The notes under the pieces were generated by a model. The model did no database searches. It was not told the origin of the DNA and saw only the letters and a list, made by a program, of their open reading frames with translations. Of a DNA stretch of 64,000 nucleotides, positions 1-9,094 are shown piece by piece (within the stretch, counting starts at the first letter, position 1; every line of letters starts with the position of its first letter). The DNA comes from Hyphomicrobiales bacterium (GTDB lineage Bacteria; Pseudomonadota; Alphaproteobacteria; Rhizobiales; Rhizobiaceae), in the NCBI GenBank assembly GCA_900473805.1, contig UCMS01000001.1:1-64000 (forward strand), in the 5' to 3' direction. The position numbers and the translations under genes are program-made.

Positions 1-1
1 A

Positions 2-1177
<1,176 letters not shown>

Positions 1178-1369
1178 TTGAATGCTTCCTGTGAACGAAA
1201 CGGGGTTGCCCCGGCGAACCGGTTTGGTCCCGCCGTTTAAGGCTTTCATGCGCAATGCGCAAGCGTTAAATGCTGTCACTGAAACGACGAACTTTAACGC
1301 ATGTGAATTCCTTCGTTGCGCATCCAGATATGACCAACTAGGGTCAAAAAAATTATTCAGATCAATGAT

Positions 1370-1684
1370 TTAATTGCCCTGCGGCCTCTCTGAGACTTTA
1401 TCCTTGCTCTCCGGCAGCGGGCGAGATGAGAAGAAGTACGCTACCATTGACGCGAGAATAGCGGACACAGCGTTGGAATCTATGGTCTTCGTCACTCCCA
1501 AGAACATTGTTGCCGGCAAAACCACCATCATCGCTGCAAATGGCAGCACATGCGGCGCAAGCGGACTACTAGAGTCCACGCGACGCGCGACAATTACAAA
1601 TGCCACAATGATAAGTACGGCAAGGATAAAAACACCGCCGGTAGGCGTCTGCGCATTGACAACTACTCTTTCGAACCCGTCCAT
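1370..1684 (-). CDS. Small hypothetical membrane protein between tRNA-Gly and tuf
   Basis: The 104-residue product is not recognised. Two or three hydrophobic stretches are visible (about residues 17-33, 46-64 and 70-86), with a charged C-terminal tail, so it is probably an inner-membrane protein. The start has a good purine-rich Shine-Dalgarno (AAGGGGAAGG) about 7 bases upstream. Third codon positions are much less GC-rich than in neighbouring genes, which suggests an acquired gene. It sits in the same direction as tRNA-Tyr, tRNA-Gly and tuf, separating the tRNAs from tuf. An opposite-strand frame over the same DNA lacks such features and was rejected. Coding status is likely, function unknown. 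Confidence 0.6.
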   Translation of the reverse strand: MDGFERVVVNAQTPTGGVFILAVLIIVAFVIVARRVDSSSPLAPHVLPFAAMMVVLPATMFLGVTKTIDSNAVSAILASMVAYFFSSRPLPESKDKVSERPQGN

Positions 1685-1797
1685 GTTGGCAACCCTTCCC
1701 CTTGAAAGTCGACACCTTCAAAGGTTGCATGAAACACTGGAGCACTCAACCGAAATCAAACGGCGCGCGAGGGATGAAGGTAGCGTCGTGTTGTGAC

Positions 1798-1871
1798 TGG
1801 AGCGGGTAACGGGAATCGAACCCGTGTATTCAGCTTGGAAGGCTGCTGCTCTACCATTGAGCTATACCCGC
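1798..1871 (-). tRNA. tRNA-Gly (anticodon TCC)
   Basis: Read on the minus strand, the 74-nt gene folds as a cloverleaf. The acceptor stem is GCGGGTA/TACCCGC, the anticodon loop CTTCCAA carries TCC, the T-loop is GGTTCGATTCC, and the 3' CCA is encoded. It lies 21 bases downstream of tRNA-Tyr on the same strand, so the two are probably co-transcribed. Confidence 0.97.
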
Positions 1872-1892
1872 ATTTTCAGATCCGAGGACGAA

Positions 1893-1977
1893 TGGTGGAG
1901 AGAGTTGGATTTGAACCAACGTAGGCTGAGCCAACGGATTTACAGTCCGTCCCCTTTAACCACTCGGGCATCTCTCC
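1893..1977 (-). tRNA. tRNA-Tyr (anticodon GTA)
   Basis: Minus-strand 85-nt gene with the long variable arm typical of bacterial tRNA-Tyr. The acceptor stem is GGAGAGA paired with TCTCTCC, the anticodon loop contains GTA, the T-loop is GGTTCAAATCC, and the 3' CCA is encoded. It is the first member of a Tyr-Gly tRNA pair upstream of tuf. Confidence 0.97.
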
Positions 1978-2194
1978 ATTCTTTCGTCCGGATCTGGCGA
2001 CCAAGCTTTTTAGTCCCGACCAGAGTGCGTCGCCCCCTGATCTGCGGCGGGTATATGACGGCCCAAACCGCTCCTGTCAACACGCACATTGACGAAAAAT
2101 TCTGAAAAGTTTCATGAGCCCGACATCAGCCTTGTGTGGCGCCGAATTTGCACGCGGGTCTATGCCCGCCCCCTGCCCGCCGCTATAAGGGCGC

Positions 2195-3076
2195 ATGGCA
2201 AAAGATCCGAAAACCGACAAAACCGCCCGTGACACCCATTATGCGACGCTGCGCCGGCAGGTGCGCGATGCCAAGCGGGAACGCGGTGAAATTCCCACTC
2301 CCGGCCCGCAGAAGCCGCGCAAGAGCAATGCCGACTGGACGCCGCCGAAACTCGCGCCAGAGCAGGTCCTGCTCTACGGCCTGCACACCGTGCGCGCCGC
2401 GCTCGACAATCCAGAGCGCAAGCTGATCAAGCTCTCGGCAACCCAGAATGCGCTCGTCAGGCTTGAAATCGGATCTGTGGAAAACCTCGGTATCCCGTTC
2501 GAGACGGTGACCCCGCAGGATCTCGACAAGATCCTCGGGCCTGAGGCGATCCACCAGGGCGTGATGCTGGAAACCCGACCGCTCCCCGTTCGCCGGCTGG
2601 AAGCGCTGAAGGACAGCCCGCTGATCTTGGTGCTCGATCAGGTCACCGATCCCCACAATGTCGGCGCCATCATGCGCTCAGCGGTCGCCTTCAATGCGGG
2701 TGCGGTCATTACGACACAGCGGCACAGCCCGACGGAATCCGGCGTGCTGGCGAAATCCGCTTCCGGCGCGCTCGAACTCATCCCCTATATCCAGGTGACC
2801 AATCTCGCCGATGCACTCGGCGAATTGCACAAGCTCGGCTTCTTCTCCGTTGGACTTGATTCGGAAGGCCCTGCCCCGATGGAAGAGACGCTCGTCGGCG
2901 ACCGGATCGCGCTGGTGCTGGGATCCGAGGGCAAGGGGCTCAGGCAGAAGACGCGGGAAACCGTGTCGGCGCTCGCCCGTCTCGACATGCCAGGCGCGAT
3001 CAAGTCGCTCAACGTCTCCAATGCGGCAGCCATCGCACTCTATGCCTCGCGCCAACATCTGGCGGCCAAGGCTTGA
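2195..3076 (+). CDS. rlmB: 23S rRNA 2'-O-methyltransferase, TrmH/SpoU family (RlmB)
   Basis: SPOUT-class methyltransferase of 293 residues, expected to methylate a 23S rRNA ribose (G2251 in E. coli) using S-adenosylmethionine. A basic N-terminal extension (about 55 residues) is followed by the substrate-binding domain starting YGLHTVRAAL. The catalytic domain has the three SpoU motifs: VTDPHNVGAIMRSA, LVLGSEGKGLR and SLNVSNAAAIALY. The last of these forms the C-terminal trefoil knot that binds AdoMet. The TGA stop overlaps the ATG of the next gene (TGATG), so it is translationally coupled to the phosphatase. It diverges from the tRNA-Tyr/Gly/tuf group. Family assignment is firm; RlmB versus another TrmH paralogue is inferred from length and the N-terminal domain. 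Confidence 0.92.
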   Translation: MAKDPKTDKTARDTHYATLRRQVRDAKRERGEIPTPGPQKPRKSNADWTPPKLAPEQVLLYGLHTVRAALDNPERKLIKLSATQNALVRLEIGSVENLGIPFETVTPQDLDKILGPEAIHQGVMLETRPLPVRRLEALKDSPLILVLDQVTDPHNVGAIMRSAVAFNAGAVITTQRHSPTESGVLAKSASGALELIPYIQVTNLADALGELHKLGFFSVGLDSEGPAPMEETLVGDRIALVLGSEGKGLRQKTRETVSALARLDMPGAIKSLNVSNAAAIALYASRQHLAAKA

Positions 3077-3867
3077 TGAAGCTCGTCTTCACCGACCTCG
3101 ACGGAACGCTGCTCGACCATGACAGCTATTCCTTCGAGGCGGCGCGGCCGGCGCTCGATCTTCTCGATGCGCGCGGCATCCCCGTGATCCTGGCGAGCAG
3201 CAAGACCGAAGCGGAGATGCGACCGATCGCGGAGGCCATCGGGATCTCGTATCCGATGATCGTCGAAAACGGGGCCGGCGTCGTCGGTCTCGGTGCAAGC
3301 GTCATCCCTGCAGATGACGCTTTGTCGAGTCCTTACAACCGGCTGCGGTCGCTTCTTCGGGAAATACCTAAAGACCTCAACGCCTGTTTCGAGGGGTTTG
3401 GCGACTGGGACGTCGCGCGCATCTCCCGCGAGACGGGCTTGCCCCATGCCTCGGCAGCGCTGGCACGGCAGCGCCGGTTCTCGGAACCCGGCCATTTCTC
3501 CGGGACCGAAGCCCAGAGGCGGGCCTTCGTCACCCTGCTCGAGGCGGAAGGCTTCACGGCCGTGAAGGGCGGACGCTTTTTCACGCTGATGCCGAAGACC
3601 TCCAAGGCCGAGCGCATGGCCGAGGTCGTCGACCATTACCAGCGCAAGACCGCTTCAGCGATCCGGACGGTCGCACTCGGCGACGCGCCGAATGACCTCG
3701 CCATGCTGGAAGCAGCCGACTGCGGCATCATCATCGCCAATCCCTCGCACACTCCCCTACCCGTCACGGAGCGGGAACGACAGGGGGCTATCCTGCGCTC
3801 GGAACAATCCGGCCCTGAGGGCTGGAACATCATGATCCATCAACTCGTTGCCACGGGGTTTCTCTGA
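3076..3867 (+). CDS. HAD-IIB phosphatase, mannosyl/glucosyl-3-phosphoglycerate phosphatase-like
   Basis: The 263-residue HAD-IIB hydrolase begins MKLVFTDLDGTLLD: nucleophile Asp7 and acid/base Asp9. The HAD motif IV appears as LGDAPNDLAML near the C-terminus. The whole protein resembles the mannosyl-3-phosphoglycerate phosphatase group, which also includes bacterial glucosyl-3-phosphoglycerate phosphatases. The gene directly downstream encodes a glycosyltransferase of the size and motif pattern of the matching synthase. The pair therefore probably performs the two-step synthesis of glucosylglycerate or mannosylglycerate from a sugar nucleotide and 3-phosphoglycerate. The ATG overlaps the rlmB stop. 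The fold is certain; the exact sugar is inference. Confidence 0.8.
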   Translation: MKLVFTDLDGTLLDHDSYSFEAARPALDLLDARGIPVILASSKTEAEMRPIAEAIGISYPMIVENGAGVVGLGASVIPADDALSSPYNRLRSLLREIPKDLNACFEGFGDWDVARISRETGLPHASAALARQRRFSEPGHFSGTEAQRRAFVTLLEAEGFTAVKGGRFFTLMPKTSKAERMAEVVDHYQRKTASAIRTVALGDAPNDLAMLEAADCGIIIANPSHTPLPVTERERQGAILRSEQSGPEGWNIMIHQLVATGFL

Positions 3868-3905
3868 GCCGGCCGCAACCGGCTCCATCACGAAAGGAAT
3901 AGTTC

Positions 3906-5120
3906 ATGGCGGATTTTCACCAGAATGGCGTGGTCGCCACCCTGCACAATCTCAGGGAGCGCTCGCTGGAAAGGATGGAAAAGGAGCTTGCCGTCTTTTC
4001 CTCCTCGCGACCGATCACCCTGATCCTGCCGTCGCTTTATTCCGAACTCGAAGCGCCTGCCCTCGAACACATCGTGTCCGAACTCTCCCAAGCCCCCTAC
4101 CTCTCGGAAATCGTCGTCGGCCTCGATCAGGCGGACGAAGCGCAGTTCCGACATGCGAAACAGTATTTTGCGCGGCTCCCCCAGAAACACACCATCCTCT
4201 GGCACGACGGGCCGCGGCTGCGTGCCGTGGACGAGAAGCTGAAGGCGGAGGATCTCTCCCCCGATCAGCCGGGCAAGGGGCGCAATGTCTGGTTCTGCAT
4301 GGGCTATGTGTTGGCCGGGCGGCAAGCGGGTGTGGTGGCGCTCCATGACTGTGATATCGTCACCTATTCTCGCGACATGCTGGCGAGGCTCGTCTACCCC
4401 GTCGCCAATCCGCGTTTTCCTTATGTCTTCTCCAAAGGCTATTATCCGCGTATCGCCGACCGGTCCCTCAATGGCCGGGTGACACGGCTCCTGGTCACGC
4501 CGCTGCTGCTCAGCCTGGAAAAGGTGATCGGCCACCATCCCTATATCGATTACCTCAAGGCCTTCCGCTATCCGCTGGCCGGGGAATTCGCGATGCAGAC
4601 GCAGATTCTCTCGGATATCCGCATCCCGTCCGACTGGGGGCTGGAGATCGGCGTGCTTTCGGAACTCTGGCGGAACTATTCCAACCATGCGATCTGCCAG
4701 GTGGATATTGCCGATGCCTATGACCACAAGCATCAACCGCTCTCTCCGGAAGATGCGGCGAAAGGCCTGTCGCGCATGTCTGTCGACATTACCAAGGCAC
4801 TCTACCGAAAGCTTGCGACCGACGGCGTCGTGTTCAGCCAGGATTCCTTCCGGACCCTGAAGGCGACCTACTACCGGACGGCGCTCGACCTGGTGGAGAC
4901 CTATTATCACGACGCGCGGATGAACGGGCTGACGACAGATCGGCATCGCGAGGAGCAGGCGGTGGAGCTGTTCGCGGCGAACCTGATCGAGGCGGGTCAG
5001 GTCTATCTCGACAATCCCAATGCCACGCCCTTCATGCCCAGCTGGAACCGCGTGCAGAGCGCCCTGCCCGACCTGTTGCGCGACATTCAGGAAGCGGCAC
5101 GTCTCGACGCCGAGGATTGA
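3906..5120 (+). CDS. Glucosyl-3-phosphoglycerate synthase-like glycosyltransferase (GT81-type)
   Basis: 404-residue GT-A glycosyltransferase. It has a nucleotide-sugar-binding N-terminal half (ITLILPSLYSE near 37-47) and a metal-binding DxD as HDCD at residues 147-150, in the context VVALHDCDIVTYSRDML. The length of about 400 residues and this motif context match the long GpgS enzymes rather than the shorter mycobacterial form. The gene starts 38 bases after the HAD phosphatase gene, and both enzymes would be needed for a glycosylglycerate compatible solute made under salt or nitrogen stress. Mannosyl-3-phosphoglycerate synthase is the main alternative. Substrate identity is inferred from the gene pair, not proven by any residue seen. 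Confidence 0.7.
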   Translation: MADFHQNGVVATLHNLRERSLERMEKELAVFSSSRPITLILPSLYSELEAPALEHIVSELSQAPYLSEIVVGLDQADEAQFRHAKQYFARLPQKHTILWHDGPRLRAVDEKLKAEDLSPDQPGKGRNVWFCMGYVLAGRQAGVVALHDCDIVTYSRDMLARLVYPVANPRFPYVFSKGYYPRIADRSLNGRVTRLLVTPLLLSLEKVIGHHPYIDYLKAFRYPLAGEFAMQTQILSDIRIPSDWGLEIGVLSELWRNYSNHAICQVDIADAYDHKHQPLSPEDAAKGLSRMSVDITKALYRKLATDGVVFSQDSFRTLKATYYRTALDLVETYYHDARMNGLTTDRHREEQAVELFAANLIEAGQVYLDNPNATPFMPSWNRVQSALPDLLRDIQEAARLDAED

Positions 5121-5133
5121 TCTCGGCCCGACC

Positions 5134-5163
5134 CTGCTGTCCCGTCACATCGCGGGACGGCAG
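5134..5163. terminator. Possible hairpin at a convergent gene end
   Basis: An inverted repeat CTGC-t-GTCCCG / CGGGAC-g-GCAG with an 8-base loop lies just after the glycosyltransferase stop and over the stop of the convergent MliC-domain gene. No clear T-run follows on either strand, so it is at best a weak or Rho-assisted terminator. Confidence 0.35.
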
Positions 5164-6119
5164 GTAAGTTCGCCCTCGGCCGCAACGAGGGACGTGCCTG
5201 AGGCCGAAAGTTTGCGCTCAACGGGATAATCGATGACGCTCGGCCAGGCCTCGATGGCTTTGGCGGCATTCGGGTCGGCATCGATGGCCGGTTTATAGGC
5301 GGAACGGCAATCGGGCATCGGGCGGTCGGCGGCCAGGCCGAGTTCCTTGCGGATAGACGCCGCACAGGTGTCGGCCTGAGCGAGCAGCGAGCACGAAGCC
5401 GCAAAGGTGCGGCGATAGCGCAGGGTCAGTTCCTCACCCGCGAGCGAGAGACCCGCAAACTCCCCGGCGATCACATCTTCCATCAGACGTTTGCCGGTGC
5501 GTGCGTCGTAGACGACGAAGGGCATTCCCCCGTTCCAGCCGTCGGCGCCCCGGAAGAACGCGTAAGGGCCAACGGCGCCCCAGAGATAACCGGCAATGTC
5601 GTCTTCGATCTTACGGTCGAGCGTCGGGTTGAGCTGGCAGGGCCCTTCAGACGATGCGATGTAGAGGCCAGCCGCCCCCTTTTCGCCGAGATCGAGCTCC
5701 TTCATCGCAAAATTCGGATAACGCAGGCAGGTGAGCTTGCCCTTCATGTCGAAGCCGGTGTCCTTCTCCGCCAGTTCGACCTCGGCCCGCGTGGCACGAT
5801 CGAACTGTCCCGTCACCTCGCCGGCATTGCGGCAAAGCACGGGAGCCATTCGCCCGATCGAAAATTGCATCTCCTCGCCCTTGCCGCGCAATTCGTAACG
5901 ACCATTGGAATACCAGAAACCGCTCGCGGCCTGCTGTTGCGCCAAGGAAACCTTGACGCCGTCCGGAAGGGTGAGCTCCGCGCTCGATTCGCTGAAGCTG
6001 ACCGTGAGCAGCGTCCCGCCATCGCAGGCGTATTTGATGTCGGCGGCCCGACTTTGCCCCGGGAGGATGAATACGGCAGCGGCAGTGAGGGTCAGGCCGG
6101 CAACAAAGGTCTCGCGCAT
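5145..6119 (-). CDS. Periplasmic MliC-domain protein (lysozyme-inhibitor-like)
   Basis: 324-residue secreted protein. The N-terminus MRETFVAGLTLTAAAVFILP with SRA-A is a clear Sec signal peptide. The first mature domain (about residues 27-100) matches the MliC/PliC lysozyme-inhibitor fold: YACDGG near its start, then SGFWYSNGRYELRGKG before a late Cys. MliC proteins inhibit c-type lysozyme in the periplasm or outer membrane. A second, Cys-containing region of about 200 residues follows that I do not recognise; stand-alone MliC proteins are only about 100 residues, so this is an extended form. The start was set at the signal peptide because the open frame upstream runs through tRNA-Thr. Lysozyme inhibition is an inference from the fold. 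Confidence 0.75.
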   Translation of the reverse strand: MRETFVAGLTLTAAAVFILPGQSRAADIKYACDGGTLLTVSFSESSAELTLPDGVKVSLAQQQAASGFWYSNGRYELRGKGEEMQFSIGRMAPVLCRNAGEVTGQFDRATRAEVELAEKDTGFDMKGKLTCLRYPNFAMKELDLGEKGAAGLYIASSEGPCQLNPTLDRKIEDDIAGYLWGAVGPYAFFRGADGWNGGMPFVVYDARTGKRLMEDVIAGEFAGLSLAGEELTLRYRRTFAASCSLLAQADTCAASIRKELGLAADRPMPDCRSAYKPAIDADPNAAKAIEAWPSVIDYPVERKLSASGTSLVAAEGELTCRPAM

Positions 6120-6202
6120 CAGGTCTCCATCGGCTTTGCATGGACCATGCCAAAAAATGCCCCGGATGGACAATGGCAAAAGCAACCGCATGGCAAGAGA
6201 AA

Positions 6203-6278
<76 letters not shown>

Positions 6279-6473
6279 AGTGAGCGCTCTTTAGGCGGAA
6301 ACGGGTTTGCCGTAAAGCAAAAAAACGGCGCAAGGTTAGCGTCTATGGTGAACGGCACTCCCGCAGTCGTGAAGGCTGGTTGGCGGAAGGGCGAACCGTT
6401 TGAGGCTGCAAAAGACTTGTGGTTACAGGTATTTGTCATGTACCACTGGCGCCTTGATCCACAAGGGCCTGCC

Positions 6474-7247
6474 ATGTCGCGCACGTTTCGGTCTCTGTCC
6501 TTCATCGCGTCCACCACGGACGAAGCGCAAGCTTCCCGGCAAGATCTGATTCGCGTCTATGGCGACACCGATCCACGCGATGCCGACGTGATCGTCGCGC
6601 TCGGCGGCGACGGGTTCATGCTGCAGACCCTGCATGACACGATGAACAGCGGCAAGCTGATCTACGGGATGAACCGGGGGTCCGTCGGCTTCCTGATGAA
6701 CGACTATGCCGTGGAGGGTCTGCACGAGCGGATCGCTGCGGCTGTCGAGAACGATTTCCATCCCCTGAAGATGACGACGGAGAATGCCGATGGCTCGACG
6801 TCGTTCGCGCTCGCCATCAACGAAGTTTCGCTTCTGCGGCAATCCTATCAGGCCGCGAAGCTGCGCGTGCTGATCGACGGCCAGGTTCGGTTGGAAGAAC
6901 TGATCTGTGACGGCCTTATGGTGGCAACCCCGGTCGGATCGACCGCCTATAATCTGTCGGCTCACGGGCCGATCCTGCCGCTCGAGGCACCGCTTCTGGC
7001 GCTGACACCGGTCAGTGCCTTCCGGCCGCGGCGCTGGCGCGGGGCACTGTTGCCGAACAAGGTGACGGTGGTACTGGAGGTGCTGGAGCCGGAAAAGCGG
7101 CCGGTGAACGCCGTCGCGGATCATTCGGAGGTGAAATCGGTTCTGAGGGTAGAAATCCGTCAGTCCGAGGACACGACGGCGCATATCCTGTCGGATCCGG
7201 ATCGCTCGTGGTCCGATCGCATCCTAGCAGAACAGTTTTCCGATTGA
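6474..7247 (+). CDS. nadK: NAD kinase
   Basis: ATP- (or polyphosphate-) dependent kinase that makes NADP from NAD in the cytoplasm. At 257 residues it has the short rhizobial length. The NAD kinase signature GGDG is at residues 44-47 within VIVALGGDGFML; GMNRGSVGFLMND and the catalytic NE (AINEVSL) follow, then the glycine-rich ATP-binding region CDGLMVATPVGSTAYNLSA. The frame is open far upstream, but that DNA includes tRNA-Thr. ATG 6474, preceded by AAGGGC, starts the recognisable NAD kinase sequence. A secreted-protein gene begins 7 bases after the stop. Confidence 0.95.
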   Translation: MSRTFRSLSFIASTTDEAQASRQDLIRVYGDTDPRDADVIVALGGDGFMLQTLHDTMNSGKLIYGMNRGSVGFLMNDYAVEGLHERIAAAVENDFHPLKMTTENADGSTSFALAINEVSLLRQSYQAAKLRVLIDGQVRLEELICDGLMVATPVGSTAYNLSAHGPILPLEAPLLALTPVSAFRPRRWRGALLPNKVTVVLEVLEPEKRPVNAVADHSEVKSVLRVEIRQSEDTTAHILSDPDRSWSDRILAEQFSD

Positions 7248-7254
7248 GGCGCCG

Positions 7255-7740
7255 ATGAAAAGCGTAACCGCCAGCCTGCTCATCTTTCTCGCCGCGACCT
7301 CATTGGCGTGCGCAGAGGATATCGACCAGTTGCCGGTCACCGCGACCTTCGTCGTCAGCGGCGGCTACTGGGAGGGTGGCGTTGACGGGGCGCCGGGTGC
7401 GACGGCAGGAGCGGCCGCCACCTCTTCCGCGAATGGGCGTGGCTATTACAAGCTGGTCGCCATCCGCCAGCCGGACCGCACCGCGCGCGTCTATCTGCAG
7501 ATGATCGCGGCTGAGGAAGCCGGGCCACGCCTGGTCGAGAGCGTCGAGCTGGAAGAGTTCACGGCCATCAAGCCTTACGTCACGGGCATCCAGCCGGAGA
7601 GCACGAGCGGCATGTCGGGCACGCCCGGCTTCATGGCCACGGTCTATCTGCGCACGGATCCGGCGCGTGATCCGGTCGAGGAATGGACGGTCCTGATCGA
7701 CGAACTCGGCGATATCAGGGTTGAGCGCGCGAGCAACTGA
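7255..7740 (+). CDS. Hypothetical secreted protein
   Basis: 161-residue product with a Sec signal peptide: MKSVTASLLIFLAATSLACA, probably cleaved at ACA-E. A short Gly/Ala-rich stretch near residues 35-62 follows the start of the mature protein. No domain is recognised in the rest, which looks like a small soluble periplasmic protein rich in beta-type sequence. The gene follows nadK by 7 bases and is very likely in the same transcript. A cysteine near the signal cleavage site (LAC) could make it a lipoprotein, but the residues that follow do not force that reading. Confidence 0.7.
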   Translation: MKSVTASLLIFLAATSLACAEDIDQLPVTATFVVSGGYWEGGVDGAPGATAGAAATSSANGRGYYKLVAIRQPDRTARVYLQMIAAEEAGPRLVESVELEEFTAIKPYVTGIQPESTSGMSGTPGFMATVYLRTDPARDPVEEWTVLIDELGDIRVERASN

Positions 7741-7783
7741 CTGCGGGCCGCGCACTCGCTGACGGCACAACCGCATCACAAAT

Positions 7784-7812
7784 AAAAAAGCGGCATGCCC
7801 GGGCACGCCGCC
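7784..7812 (-). terminator. Rho-independent terminator of prfB
   Basis: Near-perfect palindrome GCGGC-a-TGCCC/GGGCA-c-GCCGC at 7790-7812. On the minus strand it is followed by six T (the A-run at 7784-7789). It therefore ends prfB transcription and may also slow transcripts arriving from the nadK side. Confidence 0.85.
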
Positions 7813-7841
7813 TTTCGAATTTGAAGTTCCTGACCCGAAGA

Positions 7842-8970
7842 TCAGTCGATATCGGCGACTTCCGATGCCTTGCCGCTGATGCGGTGAGCGAGAGCCGCTT
7901 CCATGAACTCATTCAAGCCACCGTTCAGGACGCTGTCCGGATCGGTGCTTTCGACGCCCGTGCGCAGGTCCTTGACCAGCTGGTAAGGCTGCAGAACGTA
8001 GGAGCGGATCTGGTGTCCCCAGCCGATATCCGTCTTGGAGGCGGCTTCGGCATTGGCCGCGGCTTCCCGCTTCATCAGTTCCGCCTCGTACATGCGGGCG
8101 CGCAGCATTTCCCAAGCCTTGGCACGGTTCTTGTGCTGCGAGCGTTCCTGCTGGCAGGCAACCACGATGCCGGTGGGGATATGCGTGATGCGCACGGCCG
8201 AGTCGGTCGTGTTGACGTGCTGGCCACCGGCCCCCGACGAACGATAGGTGTCGATGCGGCAATCGCTTTCGTTGATCTCGATGTTGATCGAGTCGTCGAC
8301 GACCGGGTAGACCCAGATCGACGAGAAAGACGTGTGGCGGCGGGCGTTCGAATCGTAGGGCGAGATACGCACGAGACGATGCACGCCGGATTCGGTCTTC
8401 ATCCAGCCATAGGCATTGTGGCCCTTGACCAGGATGGTCGCGGACTTGATGCCGGCCTCTTCGCCGTCATGCACTTCGAGAATCTCGACCTTGAAGCCCG
8501 AGCGCTCGGCCCAGCGGGTGTACATGCGCAGGAGCATGTTGGCCCAGTCCTGGCTCTCGGTACCGCCGGCGCCGGAATGCACTTCGACATAGGTGTCGTT
8601 GCCATCCGCCTCACCCGACAGCATGGCCTCGACCTGGCGACGGGCTGCTTCGGCCTTGAGCGCCTTCAGCTGCTCTTCGGCATCCTTGACGACCGATTCG
8701 TCGCCTTCTTCCTCACCCATCTCGATCAGTTCGATGTTGTCGTTCATCGCCTGTTCGAGACGCTTCACGCCGGTGATGTTGTCGTCCAGCTGCTGGCGCT
8801 CGCGCATCAGCTTCTGGGCTTCCTGGGCGTCGTTCCAGAGGTTCGGATCTTCGGCCTTGTTATTCAACCAGTCCAGTCGTCTTATCGCCTGGTCCCAGTC
8901 AAAGATGCCTCCTCAGCAGGCTTATGGCCTGCTTGATTTCGTCGACTACGTTCTCGATTTCATTCCGCAT
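7842..8970 (-). CDS. prfB: Peptide chain release factor 2 (programmed +1 frameshift)
   Basis: RF2 recognises UGA and UAA stops and triggers peptide release. The protein is made from two frames. Codons from ATG 8970 ([14 protein letters not shown]...) run to an in-frame TGA at 8901-8899; a +1 shift then continues as [19 protein letters not shown] to the stop at 7842, giving about 375 residues. The catalytic GGQ is present in [10 protein letters not shown]. The tripeptide that reads the stop codon is in [11 protein letters not shown], so it reads SPY where E. coli has SPF. The upstream neighbour mrcA is on the same strand 124 bases away, and a strong terminator follows. A plain reading of either frame gives a truncated protein. 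Confidence 0.96.
8896..8912 (-). promoter_or_regulatory. prfB: prfB programmed +1 frameshift site
   Basis: On the minus strand the sequence reads AGGAGG-CAT-CTT-TGA-C. An internal Shine-Dalgarno sits just ahead of the slippery CTT, and an in-frame TGA with C in the +4 position gives weak termination. This is the classic RF2 autoregulation site: when RF2 is scarce the ribosome pauses at TGA, slips +1 and makes more RF2. Confidence 0.96.
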
Positions 8971-9094
8971 AAGTCTGGTTCTCAACCTCGATGAAATGCG
9001 CCTCGATGAGAGACAGGGCAAAAACAGGCCCTTCGAATAGTTGTGCCGGCCCCTGATGTAAAGGGCCGGCTCCGAAGGACGTAGAGGGGTCAGG

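Noticed and set aside
1374-1796. 140-codon plus-strand frame overlapping the 104-codon membrane-protein gene
   Set aside because: No Shine-Dalgarno and no membrane or domain pattern; the minus-strand frame has clear hydrophobic helices and a good Shine-Dalgarno.
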